A stretch of 64,000 nucleotides of DNA from JANQIO01 sp043585095 (GTDB taxonomy: Bacteria; Pseudomonadota; Gammaproteobacteria; Pseudomonadales; Halieaceae): contig CP121321.1 of the NCBI GenBank assembly GCA_043585095.1, forward strand, positions 2,542,001-2,606,000, written 5' to 3'. Under the pieces are notes generated by a model. It made no database searches. It was not told where the DNA came from and worked only from the letters and a program-made list of their open reading frames with translations. This document shows positions 27,299 through 36,459 of the stretch, in pieces. How positions within the stretch are numbered: position 1 is the stretch's first letter; each line of letters opens with the position of its first letter. Position numbers and translations under genes: made by a program.

Positions 27299-28084
27299 CT
27301 AACGCACCTGCACGGTCACGGGTATCCAGTAGTTCTGGATCGCTGACAGTCGACCATTCGCCGTTAGCTCGGCCAGTGCTGCGTTCAGCTCGCTAAGCAA
27401 TTTTTTGTTGTCCTTGCGCACCGCCCAGGCCAATTTCTCGCGGGTCAGCGGGCGATACAAACTCAGCAAATCCTGATTTTCACGAGACGACGCCAGGTTC
27501 CAGCTGGTGGGCGCATCGTGGAGATACACGTCGATCTCGCGGCTACGCAAGGCGGCAAACGCCTCGGACGGGCTATCGTAAGGCCTCAATGTCGCCGCGG
27601 GAAAATTGGATCTGATGTAGCGTTCACCGGTAGTACCGGGTTCCGCGCCCATTGTGATGCCGTCCTGATAAAGGGCGCGGGGGTAAGCCAGTTGCCCGGC
27701 GCGCTCGGTGAGGATTATCGCCATTTGGCCGATCTGCATGAACGGCTTGGAAAAATCGACTTCGGCTTCACGCGCGGGCGTAATGCTGTAACCCGACATC
27801 ACCACATCGACATCACCGTTGTTGAGCGCGTCGACATAATCTGTCTGCGACATCTCAACAAACACCACCTCGCGACCCAGTAGAGACGCCACCTCGCGCG
27901 CATTATCGACCTCGATGCCCACCAGCTTGCCATCCTGCTTAAAGGCCAATGGCATGTAGTCCGGTGACAGGGCAACTTTTAACGGCTCCGCAATTGCACT
28001 GCCCGTGGCAACCAGCAGCGCGCAGGCGAGGGTGAGGTTACGAAGTAGTGCGATGACGTTTCCGGCGGTATGAAGTCGAGTCAT
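27299..28084 (-). CDS. Periplasmic solute-binding protein, family 3 (amino-acid type)
   Basis: This 261-residue protein has a signal peptide, a start of PLKVALSPDYMPLAF, then GIEVDNAREVASLLG, VVMSGYSITPAREAEVDFSKPF and GITMGAEPGTTGERYI, the SBP_bac_3 signature. It would bind an amino acid or similar solute. No permease or ATPase gene lies nearby, so it may serve a distant ABC transporter or act as a sensor. Confidence 0.85.
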   Translation of the reverse strand: MTRLHTAGNVIALLRNLTLACALLVATGSAIAEPLKVALSPDYMPLAFKQDGKLVGIEVDNAREVASLLGREVVFVEMSQTDYVDALNNGDVDVVMSGYSITPAREAEVDFSKPFMQIGQMAIILTERAGQLAYPRALYQDGITMGAEPGTTGERYIRSNFPAATLRPYDSPSEAFAALRSREIDVYLHDAPTSWNLASSRENQDLLSLYRPLTREKLAWAVRKDNKKLLSELNAALAELTANGRLSAIQNYWIPVTVQVR

Positions 28085-28145
28085 AGGGCGGGCATCTCCA
28101 ATACGTTAGAGTCCAGAGTCTGGGCTTAGTGTAACCCGGGGCTTC

Positions 28146-28165
28146 GGGCCGGTCACCGCCGGCCC
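28146..28165. terminator. GC-rich inverted repeat downstream of argG
   Basis: GGGCCGG at 28146 pairs with CCGGCCC at 28159 across a 6-nt loop, 9 bp beyond the argG stop. There is no U-tract on the argG strand, so it would be an imperfect intrinsic terminator or a 3' stabilising stem. Confidence 0.35.
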
Positions 28166-28173
28166 TATTACCA

Positions 28174-29394
28174 TCAGCGGTTACTGCGTCCTTTGCCAGC
28201 GGCTATGCGCAGGCGCAACGCATTCAGCTTGATGAAGCCTTCCGCATCCGCCTGATTATAAGCGCCATCGTCCTCTTCAAAGGTGGCGATGCTGTCATCG
28301 AACAGACTGTCCACGCTCTTGCGCCCAACTGGGTATACGTTGCCCTTGTAGAGCTTGAGCTTCACCGTACCGTTGACCACATCCTGACTGTTATCGATAG
28401 CGGCCTGCAGCATTTTGCGCTCCGGTGACCACCAGTATCCGTTGTAGATCAGGTTGGCATAACGCGGCATGAGCTCGTCTTTCAGGTGCGCAACTTCGCG
28501 ATCCAGGGTGATTGACTCAATAGCGCGATGCGCCTTCAGCATAATGGTGCCGCCAGGGGTTTCGTAGCAGCCTCGCGCTTTCATGCCGACGTAGCGATTC
28601 TCCACAATGTCGGTTCGGCCCACTCCGTGGGCACCGCCCATCTCGTTAAGCTTGCGCAGTACCTGCGCGGGGGTCAGTGACTCGCCGTCAATCGCGACGA
28701 TGTCGCCGCGCTTAAACTCCAACTCTACATACAGCGGCGTATCGGGCGCCGCTTCGGGGCTGACGGACCAGCGCCACATATCCTCTTCAGGCTCTTCCCA
28801 GGGGTCCTCAATGATGCCCCCTTCATAGGAAATGTGCAGAAGGTTGGCGTCCATTGAATAGGGAGACTTTTTCTTGCCAGAGCTGAAGTCGACAGGAATG
28901 TTGTGCTGTTCGCAGTAAGCCATCAGCGATTCACGGGAGCCCAGATCCCATTCACGCCAGGGCGAAATAACCTGAATACCGGGCTTTAGCGCGTAGGCAC
29001 CCAGTTCAAATCGCACCTGGTCATTGCCCTTGCCGGTGGCACCGTGAGAAATCGCATCGGCTCCGGTTTCATCAGCAATCTCAACAAGGCGTTTGGCGAT
29101 CAGCGGGCGGGCGATGGATGTGCCCAGCAGATATTCACCTTCGTAAATCGTGTTCGCACGGAACATCGGGTAGACGAAGTCTCGAACGTACTCTTCACAG
29201 AGGTCTTCAATAAAAATTTCTTTGACGCCCAGTGCTTCCGCTTTTGCTCGCGCGGGCTCGACCTCTTCACCCTGGCCAATGTCCGCCGTAAAGGTGACGA
29301 CCTCCACCTTATAGGTGTCTTGTAGCCAGCGTACGATTACGGAAGTATCCAAACCGCCCGAGTACGCCAATACAACCTTCTTGATATCGCTCAT
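28174..29394 (-). CDS. argG: Argininosuccinate synthase
   Basis: This 406-residue protein has the ATP pyrophosphatase P-loop LAYSGGLDTSVI at the N-terminus, plus SHGATGKGNDQVRFE, YGGIIEDPWEEP-like and ARGCYETPGGTIM motifs of type I ArgG. It joins citrulline and aspartate in arginine synthesis. It stands alone, divergent from pyrC by about 107 bp, which puts arginine and pyrimidine genes back to back; both draw on carbamoyl phosphate. No ARG box was evident to me. Confidence 0.96.
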   Translation of the reverse strand: MSDIKKVVLAYSGGLDTSVIVRWLQDTYKVEVVTFTADIGQGEEVEPARAKAEALGVKEIFIEDLCEEYVRDFVYPMFRANTIYEGEYLLGTSIARPLIAKRLVEIADETGADAISHGATGKGNDQVRFELGAYALKPGIQVISPWREWDLGSRESLMAYCEQHNIPVDFSSGKKKSPYSMDANLLHISYEGGIIEDPWEEPEEDMWRWSVSPEAAPDTPLYVELEFKRGDIVAIDGESLTPAQVLRKLNEMGGAHGVGRTDIVENRYVGMKARGCYETPGGTIMLKAHRAIESITLDREVAHLKDELMPRYANLIYNGYWWSPERKMLQAAIDNSQDVVNGTVKLKLYKGNVYPVGRKSVDSLFDDSIATFEEDDGAYNQADAEGFIKLNALRLRIAAGKGRSNR

Positions 29395-29501
29395 GATGCT
29401 CCCCTTCTTAAAGGCCGCTAAGTCTACGCAGACCCTTGGCTTGCTTCAATCAAAGTGCTGAATCCGGTAGCATAGCCTCTCTACTGGATCTTGGAATTCT
29501 C

Positions 29502-30539
29502 TTGACCGAACTCACTATCACGCGCCCTGACGACTGGCACGTTCACCTGCGCGACGGCGACGCCCTGCCCTTTACCTGCACCGATATGGCACGGTACATG
29601 GGGCGGGCCATTGTTATGCCCAACCTCACGCCACCGGTGGTCAACGTGGACGACGCACAGCGCTACAAAGATCGCATTATGGCCGCCCAGGCTGACGCAG
29701 CACGCCAATTTGATCCGTTGATGGTCCTGTATCTCACGGATCAAACCAGCACTACCGACATCGCCGAGGCAGCCGCCTCGGACTGCGTCCATGCCGTCAA
29801 GCTATACCCGGCGGGCGCAACCACCAACAGTGATGCCGGCGTGAATCAGCTCGAGGCGCTATACCCGGTTATAGAGGCCATGGAGGCCCACGGCGTGCCG
29901 CTTCTTATTCACGGCGAAGTGACCGATCATCACGTCGACATATTTGATCGAGAGCGCGTGTTTATCGAAACGCAGTTAGCGCCAATAGTGGCCCGCTTTC
30001 CTAAACTACGAGTCGTTCTTGAACACATTACAACAGCCGATGCGGTCGACTTCGTCAACGGTGCTGGCGGCGATGTCGCAGCTACGATTACCGCCCATCA
30101 CCTGCTCTACAACCGCAACCATATGCTGGTGGGCGGCATTAAGCCTCACTACTACTGCCTACCCATACTCAAGCGCAATCGCCATCAAGATGCCTTGATC
30201 ACAGCGGCAACCAGCGGCAGCCACAGGTTTTTCCTCGGCACGGACTCCGCACCGCACAGCACAGAGAGCAAAGAGAGTGCCTGCGGGTGCGCTGGCTGCT
30301 ACACCACGCACGCAGCGATCGAGCTATATGCTGAAGTATTTGAAGAGGCAGGCGCGCTGGACAAGCTTGAGGCCTTTGCCAGTTTTTACGGCGCAGACTT
30401 TTACCGGCTTCCCCGAAACACTGACACCATCACGCTGCGCAAGGAACCCTGGCAGGTACCGGATTCCTATCTGATGGGCAACACACCGCTGACTCCCCTG
30501 CGTGCGGGCGAGACCGTTCACTGGACTGTTGCCGCGTGA
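29502..30539 (+). CDS. pyrC: Dihydroorotase (class II, E. coli type)
   Basis: I place the start of this 345-residue protein at a TTG at 29502, giving MTELTITRPDDWHVHLRDGD. This matches E. coli PyrC in length (348); no ATG is available near. The zinc ligands HVHLRDG, carboxylated lysine AVKLYPAGATTNS, HGEV and FFLGTDSAPH are all present. It closes the dihydroorotate ring in pyrimidine synthesis. Its stop overlaps the GTG of rnt by 4 bp (GTGA). Confidence 0.93.
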   Translation: MTELTITRPDDWHVHLRDGDALPFTCTDMARYMGRAIVMPNLTPPVVNVDDAQRYKDRIMAAQADAARQFDPLMVLYLTDQTSTTDIAEAAASDCVHAVKLYPAGATTNSDAGVNQLEALYPVIEAMEAHGVPLLIHGEVTDHHVDIFDRERVFIETQLAPIVARFPKLRVVLEHITTADAVDFVNGAGGDVAATITAHHLLYNRNHMLVGGIKPHYYCLPILKRNRHQDALITAATSGSHRFFLGTDSAPHSTESKESACGCAGCYTTHAAIELYAEVFEEAGALDKLEAFASFYGADFYRLPRNTDTITLRKEPWQVPDSYLMGNTPLTPLRAGETVHWTVAA

Positions 30540-31222
30540 CGGCCATGAAGGACCGCTTTCGCGGTTATCTACCCGTCGTCATCGATATGGAGACCGGTGG
30601 TTTTAACGCCAACACGGATGCGCTGCTAGAACTGGCCGCCACCCTCATGCACATGGATGATGATGGCCTGTTAACCGTGGGCAAGACCCACGCCTACAAC
30701 GTCAAACCCTTCGAAGACGCAAACATCGAACAGGCTGCGCTGGACTTCACGGGCATCGATCCCTGGCACCCGTTTCGCGAAGCCATGGACGAGTGCGAGG
30801 TCTTGTCAGAGCTGTTTACTGTAGTACGCCGTGAGATGAAGGCCGTGGGCTGCACACGCGCAATACTGGTGGGGCACAATGCCCATTTCGATGCGGGTTT
30901 TCTGCAGGCAGCCGTCGAACGCTGCGGCGTCAAACGCAGCCCTTTTCACCCGTTTTCGCATTTTGATACCGCAACACTATCCGGATTGGCGTATGGGCAA
31001 ACGGTACTGGCAAAGGCCTGCGTTGCCGCTGGCATTGAATTCTCAAGCACCGAGGCCCACGCTGCGGCTTACGACGCCGAGAAAACCGCGACACTGTTCT
31101 GCGGCATCGTCAACCGCTGGCACGAACTCGGTGGCTGGCCGCCCCCGCTGATAGACGTTGAAGCGGCGGAGCCCTCCCAGGATGATGCTGCGGATGATAC
31201 CGGGCAAGCACCCGAGGACTGA
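30536..31222 (+). CDS. rnt: Ribonuclease T
   Basis: This 228-residue DEDD-family exonuclease has VVIDMETGGFN with Asp17/Glu19, LVGHNAHFDAGFL and EAHAAAYDAEKTA with the final catalytic His and Asp. RNase T trims tRNA CCA ends and 3' ends of stable RNAs. It starts at a GTG inside the pyrC stop; an ATG at 30545 is possible. The pyrC-rnt coupling is common in gammaproteobacteria. Confidence 0.93.
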   Translation: MTAMKDRFRGYLPVVIDMETGGFNANTDALLELAATLMHMDDDGLLTVGKTHAYNVKPFEDANIEQAALDFTGIDPWHPFREAMDECEVLSELFTVVRREMKAVGCTRAILVGHNAHFDAGFLQAAVERCGVKRSPFHPFSHFDTATLSGLAYGQTVLAKACVAAGIEFSSTEAHAAAYDAEKTATLFCGIVNRWHELGGWPPPLIDVEAAEPSQDDAADDTGQAPED

Positions 31223-31254
31223 TTGCAGTGCCGCGCGAGATGCGGCAGGACGCT

Positions 31255-31443
31255 ATGGCAACAAAGACCTTTGAAGAAGCCCACCGCGAAGCCTGCGATG
31301 CTGGCGAGCATCACTATCAGGATCCTGAAACCGGGTATCTGGTTTTTACGGCGGTGGGCCACAAGGCCAGAGGGTATTGCTGCGGCAGCCGCTGCCGACA
31401 CTGCCCCTACGACCACGAAGCCGTCCCGCCAAACAACAAGTAG
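31255..31443 (+). CDS. Small cysteine-rich DUF5522 protein
   Basis: This 62-residue protein contains ARGYCCGSRCRHCPYDHE, a conserved Cys cluster suited to metal binding, preceded by YQDPETGYLVFT. That is the DUF5522 pattern. I favour the ATG at 31255 (AGGA just upstream); a GTG at 31228 gives 71 residues. It follows rnt closely and is probably in the same operon. Function is unknown. Confidence 0.75.
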   Translation: MATKTFEEAHREACDAGEHHYQDPETGYLVFTAVGHKARGYCCGSRCRHCPYDHEAVPPNNK

Positions 31444-31446
31444 GCC

Positions 31447-31660
31447 CAGCCCTGAGCGGTACTGCAAACAGCCTTGAGCGGTTTCATAAACAGCCCTGAG
31501 CGGGTTTGTAAGGAGACAGCTCTGAGCGGTCTTGTAAGGAAACAGCCCTGAGCGGGTTTGTAAGGAGACAGCTCTGAGCGGTCCTACAAACAGCCCTGAG
31601 CGGTCCTACAAACAGCCCTGAGCGGTCCTGTAAACAGCCCTGAGCGGTTTATGAACAGCC
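31447..31660. repeat. Tandem array of nine 21-26 bp units filling a convergent gap
   Basis: The units contain the core GCCCTGAGCGGTCCTGTAAA. Six are 21-22 bp and three are 26 bp with an added GGAGA or GGAAA. The array runs from just after the DUF5522 stop to the stop of the LON-domain gene, leaving almost no other intergenic sequence. The same unit, in the other orientation, occurs at 39420-39485. Confidence 0.92.
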
Positions 31661-32269
31661 CTATTGCGTTGTTGCGTCGCTGGTGCCGCCCAACTCATTG
31701 AGTATCTGATCCATCTGCGCCATGAAGTCTTCTACGTCGTCCAGGCGCAGCAGCTGGTATTTAATGCGTTCATCCACCGGCAAAAGCTGCGCAAGCATCG
31801 AGCCTACCGCCCAGGCGTTGGCGTGATCCGCCTGCAAACCCAGGCGCTTCACGTGTGGATGCTGCTCAAGACTTTTCAGTACATCCAACATGGATTGCCA
31901 GTCTTCGCGCATGGGCTCCGCCGGCCGCAGTGGTTCAAGCTCGACGTCGCCCATGATGAGCTGATTTGCCTCTGCCCTGGCCCCGGTCAGGCGAAAGCGC
32001 TCACCGCCCTCAATGGTGATACCCAGCAAACCATTGGGTAGCTGGTCCCAATCAACGATACGGGCATAGCAGCCCCACTCACCCAGATTCGGCTTGCCTA
32101 CGCCGGGATGCGCAACTTCAGCACCCTGCGCAATCCATGCCAGACCAAAGCCAATGTCTTCTTTCATGCAGCCGCGCACCAGGTCGAGATAACGCTGCTC
32201 GAAAATCTGCAGCGGCAATCGTCCACCGGGGAACAGCACACTACCCAGAGGAAACAGAGGTATCTCCAC
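31661..32269 (-). CDS. LON N-terminal (substrate-binding) domain protein
   Basis: This 202-residue protein begins with PLFPLGSVLFPGGRLPLQIFEQRYLD, the hallmark of stand-alone LON-N (PUA-like) proteins; no protease or ATPase domain is present. It starts at a GTG that overlaps the stop of the exporter gene by one base (TAGTG), with AGGAGG close upstream, so translation is coupled to the exporter. Its role is not known; it may bind misfolded protein or act as an adaptor. Confidence 0.88.
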   Translation of the reverse strand: MEIPLFPLGSVLFPGGRLPLQIFEQRYLDLVRGCMKEDIGFGLAWIAQGAEVAHPGVGKPNLGEWGCYARIVDWDQLPNGLLGITIEGGERFRLTGARAEANQLIMGDVELEPLRPAEPMREDWQSMLDVLKSLEQHPHVKRLGLQADHANAWAVGSMLAQLLPVDERIKYQLLRLDDVEDFMAQMDQILNELGGTSDATTQ

Positions 32270-34971
32270 TAGTCCTCCTGGCCCAAGGGCTTGAAGCTAA
32301 TAATCAGTTGCGGCAGCAACAACAGTGAACCGATCACCGCTGCAAACATGGCCAATCCCGTCAGCAAACCGAAGTAAATACTGGGGGTGAAATTGGACAG
32401 GGCGAGGATCGAGAAGCCTGCAATGACGGTGATAGAGGTGTAGTAAAGTGCTTTGCCGATGCTTTCATGACAGCGGTACATAGTGGCGATGTAATTCCTG
32501 TCTTTGGGAAATTCACGCTTAAAGCGATGTACATAGTGTATTGCGTGGTCCACCCCAATGCCCACTACGATGGCCGCAATCGTAATGGTCATGATGTCCA
32601 GGGGTATTCCCGACAAGCCCATGATGCCTAGCACCAACCCCGCCGCCAAAATATTGGGGGCGATAGCAATCAACGCCAACCAGAGTGAGCGAAACAGCAC
32701 CAAAAACATGACCATGATGGCCGCAAACACAGCCCCCAGCGTCAGGATTTGAGACGCAAAGAGACTCTGTAGAACGTTGTTGTACAGCACCAGCATATTG
32801 GTGAACTGAAGCTGCTCATCAGCAACACCCATTTCGGTGACCAGGTGCTGACGCAAATCCTTGAGAAACTGGTCGCGACGCAGCTCCTGGCTGGTTTCTT
32901 TAACCCGCAGCGCAATGCGGATCTGCTGAGTGGCCGCGTCATAATAGGGATCTACCAGCAGGCTGCTGACCGATTCTGGAAGGCTCTTTTGCACCAGCGC
33001 CAGTTCGACATCGCCGATGTCTTCACCCAATAGAATTTTCAATACGTCATAGGTGGTCGCGAGTGACAGCACTTTGCCGGTCTCTGGCTGGGCATCAATG
33101 TAATCGTGTATGCGCTCTACCTGTTCCATACCGCGTCTTGTGAACCAGTAGCTCTGCTTAAACGGCTCCGACTGCTGCCCAGCATCGTCTCCGAAGCCGT
33201 CGCTCTCAAAACCATCACTCTCAAAACCGTCACTATCGAAGCCAGCGTCGAAACCATCATCAAATTCCGCGTCAAAGGCATCCTGCTCGCCTTGCCCCAT
33301 ACCGGTCTCGTAGCCATCAGCGGAAAACGGATCAAGCTCATTACTATTGCCCAGGCCGTCCTCCATGCCGAAATCATCATCTTCGCTGACGCCGCTGTCT
33401 ACAGACGAAGACGCAGCCGAAGCGGGCTCGAGAAAAACCGGACCCTGCATCGCGTCCGGCGTCGCAGTGATCACCACGTCCAGCGGGATTGTGCCGCCCA
33501 ACTCGGCATCTAACAGCTCCATGCCCTGATAGATTTCCGTGCTCTCGTGGAAGTAATCGATAAAACGGTTTTCTACTTTCAGCTGACTGATTCCGTAGCC
33601 GCTGCCCACGGCAAGTAACAGGGCAACCAGCATCACCACCCCGCCATGCCGCTCGGTAATCCGGGCAAAGCGAATGGTCAGCCCAGACTCATTGGACGCG
33701 TCTACTTCAGGTTCACCCTTGCGCAGCAGCACCATCATGGCGGGCATCAACACGAAGGTCAGGGCCAGCGAGACACCGATACCGGTAGTCATCATCCAGC
33801 CAAAATCCATCACCGGGCGCAGGCCGCTCACTACTAGCGACACAAACGCCACCGCTGTAGTTAAGGAGGTATAAAAGCAGGGGATCACCATCAGCCGCAC
33901 GGTTTCGCGCACCAGCCAGCGTTGCCCAGCTTCGGGATTGGCGCTGTGCAATTCCCGGTAGCGCACCACCAGGTGAATCGCCACCGCCAGAGTGACGATT
34001 AACAGCAGCGCGACGAAGTTGGAGGAGATAACCGTCATGCGCCAATCGAGCGCGCCCAGCAGACCCAGCATCACGGTGGCAGTTGCGGCGCAGGTGATAA
34101 TAGGCAGCGCCACCCAGCGGGGCTGTCGAAAAATGACCGCCAGCACCAGCAACATAAACAGCAAAATACCGCCTCCGAAGGTGACCAGATCGCTGCGCAC
34201 AAAGCTCACCATATCGGCCGCTATCATCGGCACGCCACCCACAAACAGTTGGGCACGGTCACGGTAGCGATCCACGGTGGCGCGAACATTTTCTACCAAT
34301 CTGGCGGAACGCTCGCTGGAGACTACTGAATAATCTTTAAACGCGGCCTCGGCTGCTTCCAGCGCCTGTTCATCGGCCTCGGAGAAGGCGGCCGTTGAGC
34401 TTGCTTCGCGTAGCGCCTCTCGCTTCGCCAACAAGCGCTGATATTTCTGATCGCCCTCGATATTCACCTGAATAGCTGCCGTGCGCCCGTCGGGGCTCAC
34501 CAACAGATTGGCGTAGATTGGGCTATTGGCAAACTCCTGCCGTACCAGCTCCCGATCCGGATCCGCTGTTTCCAGAGTCGGCAAACCGCCGCTAACGTCG
34601 GACAGGGATATGGGAGGGCTTTGCAGCAGTGGCACATCGAGGATGGTCGTGGCAGACGAAACGCCCTCGATCTCAGCCAAGTCGTCGCGCAATGCCGTCA
34701 GGGTTTCAAGCGAAGCATCGCCTAGTAGATCCCCTTCAGGCTGGTAGGTAATAACCAGGAACTCTTCGGAAGCGTAGCGTGCCGCGCTTTCTCGGAAAAA
34801 ATCCAGATCCTCATCGCCCTCCAGGACAAGCGAGTCAGCCGACGCATCAAGGGTAATCTTGCCAAGCTGGCTGGCAAAACCGCCTACCAGCAAGCCACAC
34901 AGGCACAACACCAGTATCGGGCGCGAAAGCACCAGCCGGTCATACAGGTCGATAAGGGCAGAAGACATCAA
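32269..34971 (-). CDS. RND/MMPL-family exporter
   Basis: This 900-residue protein has the RND double layout: a first membrane segment at residues 17-35, a periplasmic loop, five membrane segments near 255-430, a second large loop, and a final membrane set containing DIMTITIAAIVVGIGVDHAIHYVHRFKRE with the conserved GVDHAIH Asp-His. An acidic stretch of DGFESDGF-type repeats near residues 570-600 sits in the second loop. The single-gene MMPL form suggests lipid or hydrophobic-compound export. Downstream is the coupled LON-N gene. Confidence 0.85.
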   Translation of the reverse strand: MMSSALIDLYDRLVLSRPILVLCLCGLLVGGFASQLGKITLDASADSLVLEGDEDLDFFRESAARYASEEFLVITYQPEGDLLGDASLETLTALRDDLAEIEGVSSATTILDVPLLQSPPISLSDVSGGLPTLETADPDRELVRQEFANSPIYANLLVSPDGRTAAIQVNIEGDQKYQRLLAKREALREASSTAAFSEADEQALEAAEAAFKDYSVVSSERSARLVENVRATVDRYRDRAQLFVGGVPMIAADMVSFVRSDLVTFGGGILLFMLLVLAVIFRQPRWVALPIITCAATATVMLGLLGALDWRMTVISSNFVALLLIVTLAVAIHLVVRYRELHSANPEAGQRWLVRETVRLMVIPCFYTSLTTAVAFVSLVVSGLRPVMDFGWMMTTGIGVSLALTFVLMPAMMVLLRKGEPEVDASNESGLTIRFARITERHGGVVMLVALLLAVGSGYGISQLKVENRFIDYFHESTEIYQGMELLDAELGGTIPLDVVITATPDAMQGPVFLEPASAASSSVDSGVSEDDDFGMEDGLGNSNELDPFSADGYETGMGQGEQDAFDAEFDDGFDAGFDSDGFESDGFESDGFGDDAGQQSEPFKQSYWFTRRGMEQVERIHDYIDAQPETGKVLSLATTYDVLKILLGEDIGDVELALVQKSLPESVSSLLVDPYYDAATQQIRIALRVKETSQELRRDQFLKDLRQHLVTEMGVADEQLQFTNMLVLYNNVLQSLFASQILTLGAVFAAIMVMFLVLFRSLWLALIAIAPNILAAGLVLGIMGLSGIPLDIMTITIAAIVVGIGVDHAIHYVHRFKREFPKDRNYIATMYRCHESIGKALYYTSITVIAGFSILALSNFTPSIYFGLLTGLAMFAAVIGSLLLLPQLIISFKPLGQED

Positions 34972-34991
34972 TGATAGGTTCCGGAAAAGAG

Positions 34992-36389
34992 TTAAAGCTG
35001 AGACTCCTCGCGGCGCTGAAGTTCCGCCACGAGTCGCGAGTGAATTCCGCCAAAGCCGCCGTTACTCATTATAACGATGTGATCTCCCGAACGGCTCAGG
35101 TCGAGGACCTGCGCAATGATTTCATCGATATCACTGTGCAACGACGACTCCACCGGGCTTGAACCCAGCACATCCTGTAGGTCCCAATCCAGGCCGGGCG
35201 GTTGATACCAAAACACTCGGCTGGCATCGACTACCGCTTCGGGCAAAGCGTCCCGGTGACTACCCAGGCGCATCGTGTTTGATTGCGGCTCGATCAGCAC
35301 ATGTATGCCGGCATCCCCCACGGCCCGGCGCATACCCGCCAGCGTGGTCGCAATAGCGGTGGGATGATGGGCAAAGTCATCATAGACGCGGATACCACCG
35401 CAATCACCGATAAGCTCAAGACGCCGTTTGACACCACGGAAGCTCGCCAGCCCTTCGGCGATGACCTTAAGCGGCAGGCCAACATGGTGCGCCAAACCCG
35501 ATGCCGCGAGCGCGTTCTCCATGTTGTGTTGACCCAACAGCGGCCATGACACCTCAGCCTCATCATCGCCATGCGCCAGTGAAAATACGCTGCCATCCGC
35601 AGCGACTGGCAGCGCACGCCAATCACCTGGCGCGTCTGCAGTTTGTGCATCGGATACCGCGAAGGATTCACAGGGCGTCCAGCAGCCCTCGGCCAGCACC
35701 GCATCGAGCGCCTTGTCACCAAAGCGGTGCAGCACGAGTCCGGCTGCCGGCACCGTGCGCATTAAGTGGTGGAACTGTCGCTGAATGGCCGCGAGGTCCG
35801 GGAAGATATCCGCGTGATCAAATTCGAGGTTGTTGAGCGCCAGAGACCGGGGACGGTAGTGAACAAACTTCGAACGCTTGTCGAAGAACGCGGTGTCGTA
35901 CTCATCGGCTTCCACCACAAAGAAATCACTTTTACCCAGCCGGGCAGAGACGCCAAAGTTACCGGGCACACCGCCGATCAAAAAACCCGGCGCCATATCG
36001 GCCTGCTCCAACAGCCAAGCGGTGATGCTGGCAGTCGTGGTCTTACCGTGAGTGCCGGCTATAGCCAGCACCCAGCGGTCCTTAAGCACCGCATCGGCCA
36101 ACCACTGTGGCCCGGAGGTATAGGGGATGTTCTGGTCCAGCAGATACTCTACCGCCGGGTTGCCCCGGGATAGTGCGTTGCCCACCACCACCAAATCCGG
36201 CGCGGGATCGAGGTGCTCTGCGGTGTAGCCTTCCATCAGCTCAATACCCGCCGCCTCCAATTGCGTACTCATCGGCGGGTAGACGTTTGCATCCGAGCCC
36301 GTGACACGCAGACCGAGCTCCCGCGCCAGTAGCGCGAGCCCTCCCATAAACGTGCCGCAAATGCCCAAAATATGGACGTGTTGAGCCAA
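34992..36389 (-). CDS. mpl: UDP-MurNAc:L-Ala-gamma-D-Glu-meso-Dap ligase (murein recycling)
   Basis: In this 465-residue protein the TTG at 36389 (GGGGA upstream) gives AQHVHILGICGTFMGGLALLARELG, the Mpl start. AIAGTHGKTTT is the ATP loop, followed by EADEYDTAFFDKRSKFVHYRP and FRGVKRRLE, which separate Mpl from MurC. It re-attaches recycled tripeptide to UDP-MurNAc. An ATG 12 codons upstream is the alternative start. Confidence 0.94.
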   Translation of the reverse strand: MAQHVHILGICGTFMGGLALLARELGLRVTGSDANVYPPMSTQLEAAGIELMEGYTAEHLDPAPDLVVVGNALSRGNPAVEYLLDQNIPYTSGPQWLADAVLKDRWVLAIAGTHGKTTTASITAWLLEQADMAPGFLIGGVPGNFGVSARLGKSDFFVVEADEYDTAFFDKRSKFVHYRPRSLALNNLEFDHADIFPDLAAIQRQFHHLMRTVPAAGLVLHRFGDKALDAVLAEGCWTPCESFAVSDAQTADAPGDWRALPVAADGSVFSLAHGDDEAEVSWPLLGQHNMENALAASGLAHHVGLPLKVIAEGLASFRGVKRRLELIGDCGGIRVYDDFAHHPTAIATTLAGMRRAVGDAGIHVLIEPQSNTMRLGSHRDALPEAVVDASRVFWYQPPGLDWDLQDVLGSSPVESSLHSDIDEIIAQVLDLSRSGDHIVIMSNGGFGGIHSRLVAELQRREESQL

Positions 36390-36459
36390 AGCTGTTCCCC
36401 GAATGTGCTGCCGGCAGTGTATCATGCAGCGTTTCTTATACAGTATCTCTGGAGTACCG

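Noticed and set aside
31447..31660. CRISPR-like array
   Set aside because: Units are directly adjacent with no unique spacers, vary in length (21-26 bp), and no cas genes are near. It is a simple tandem array.
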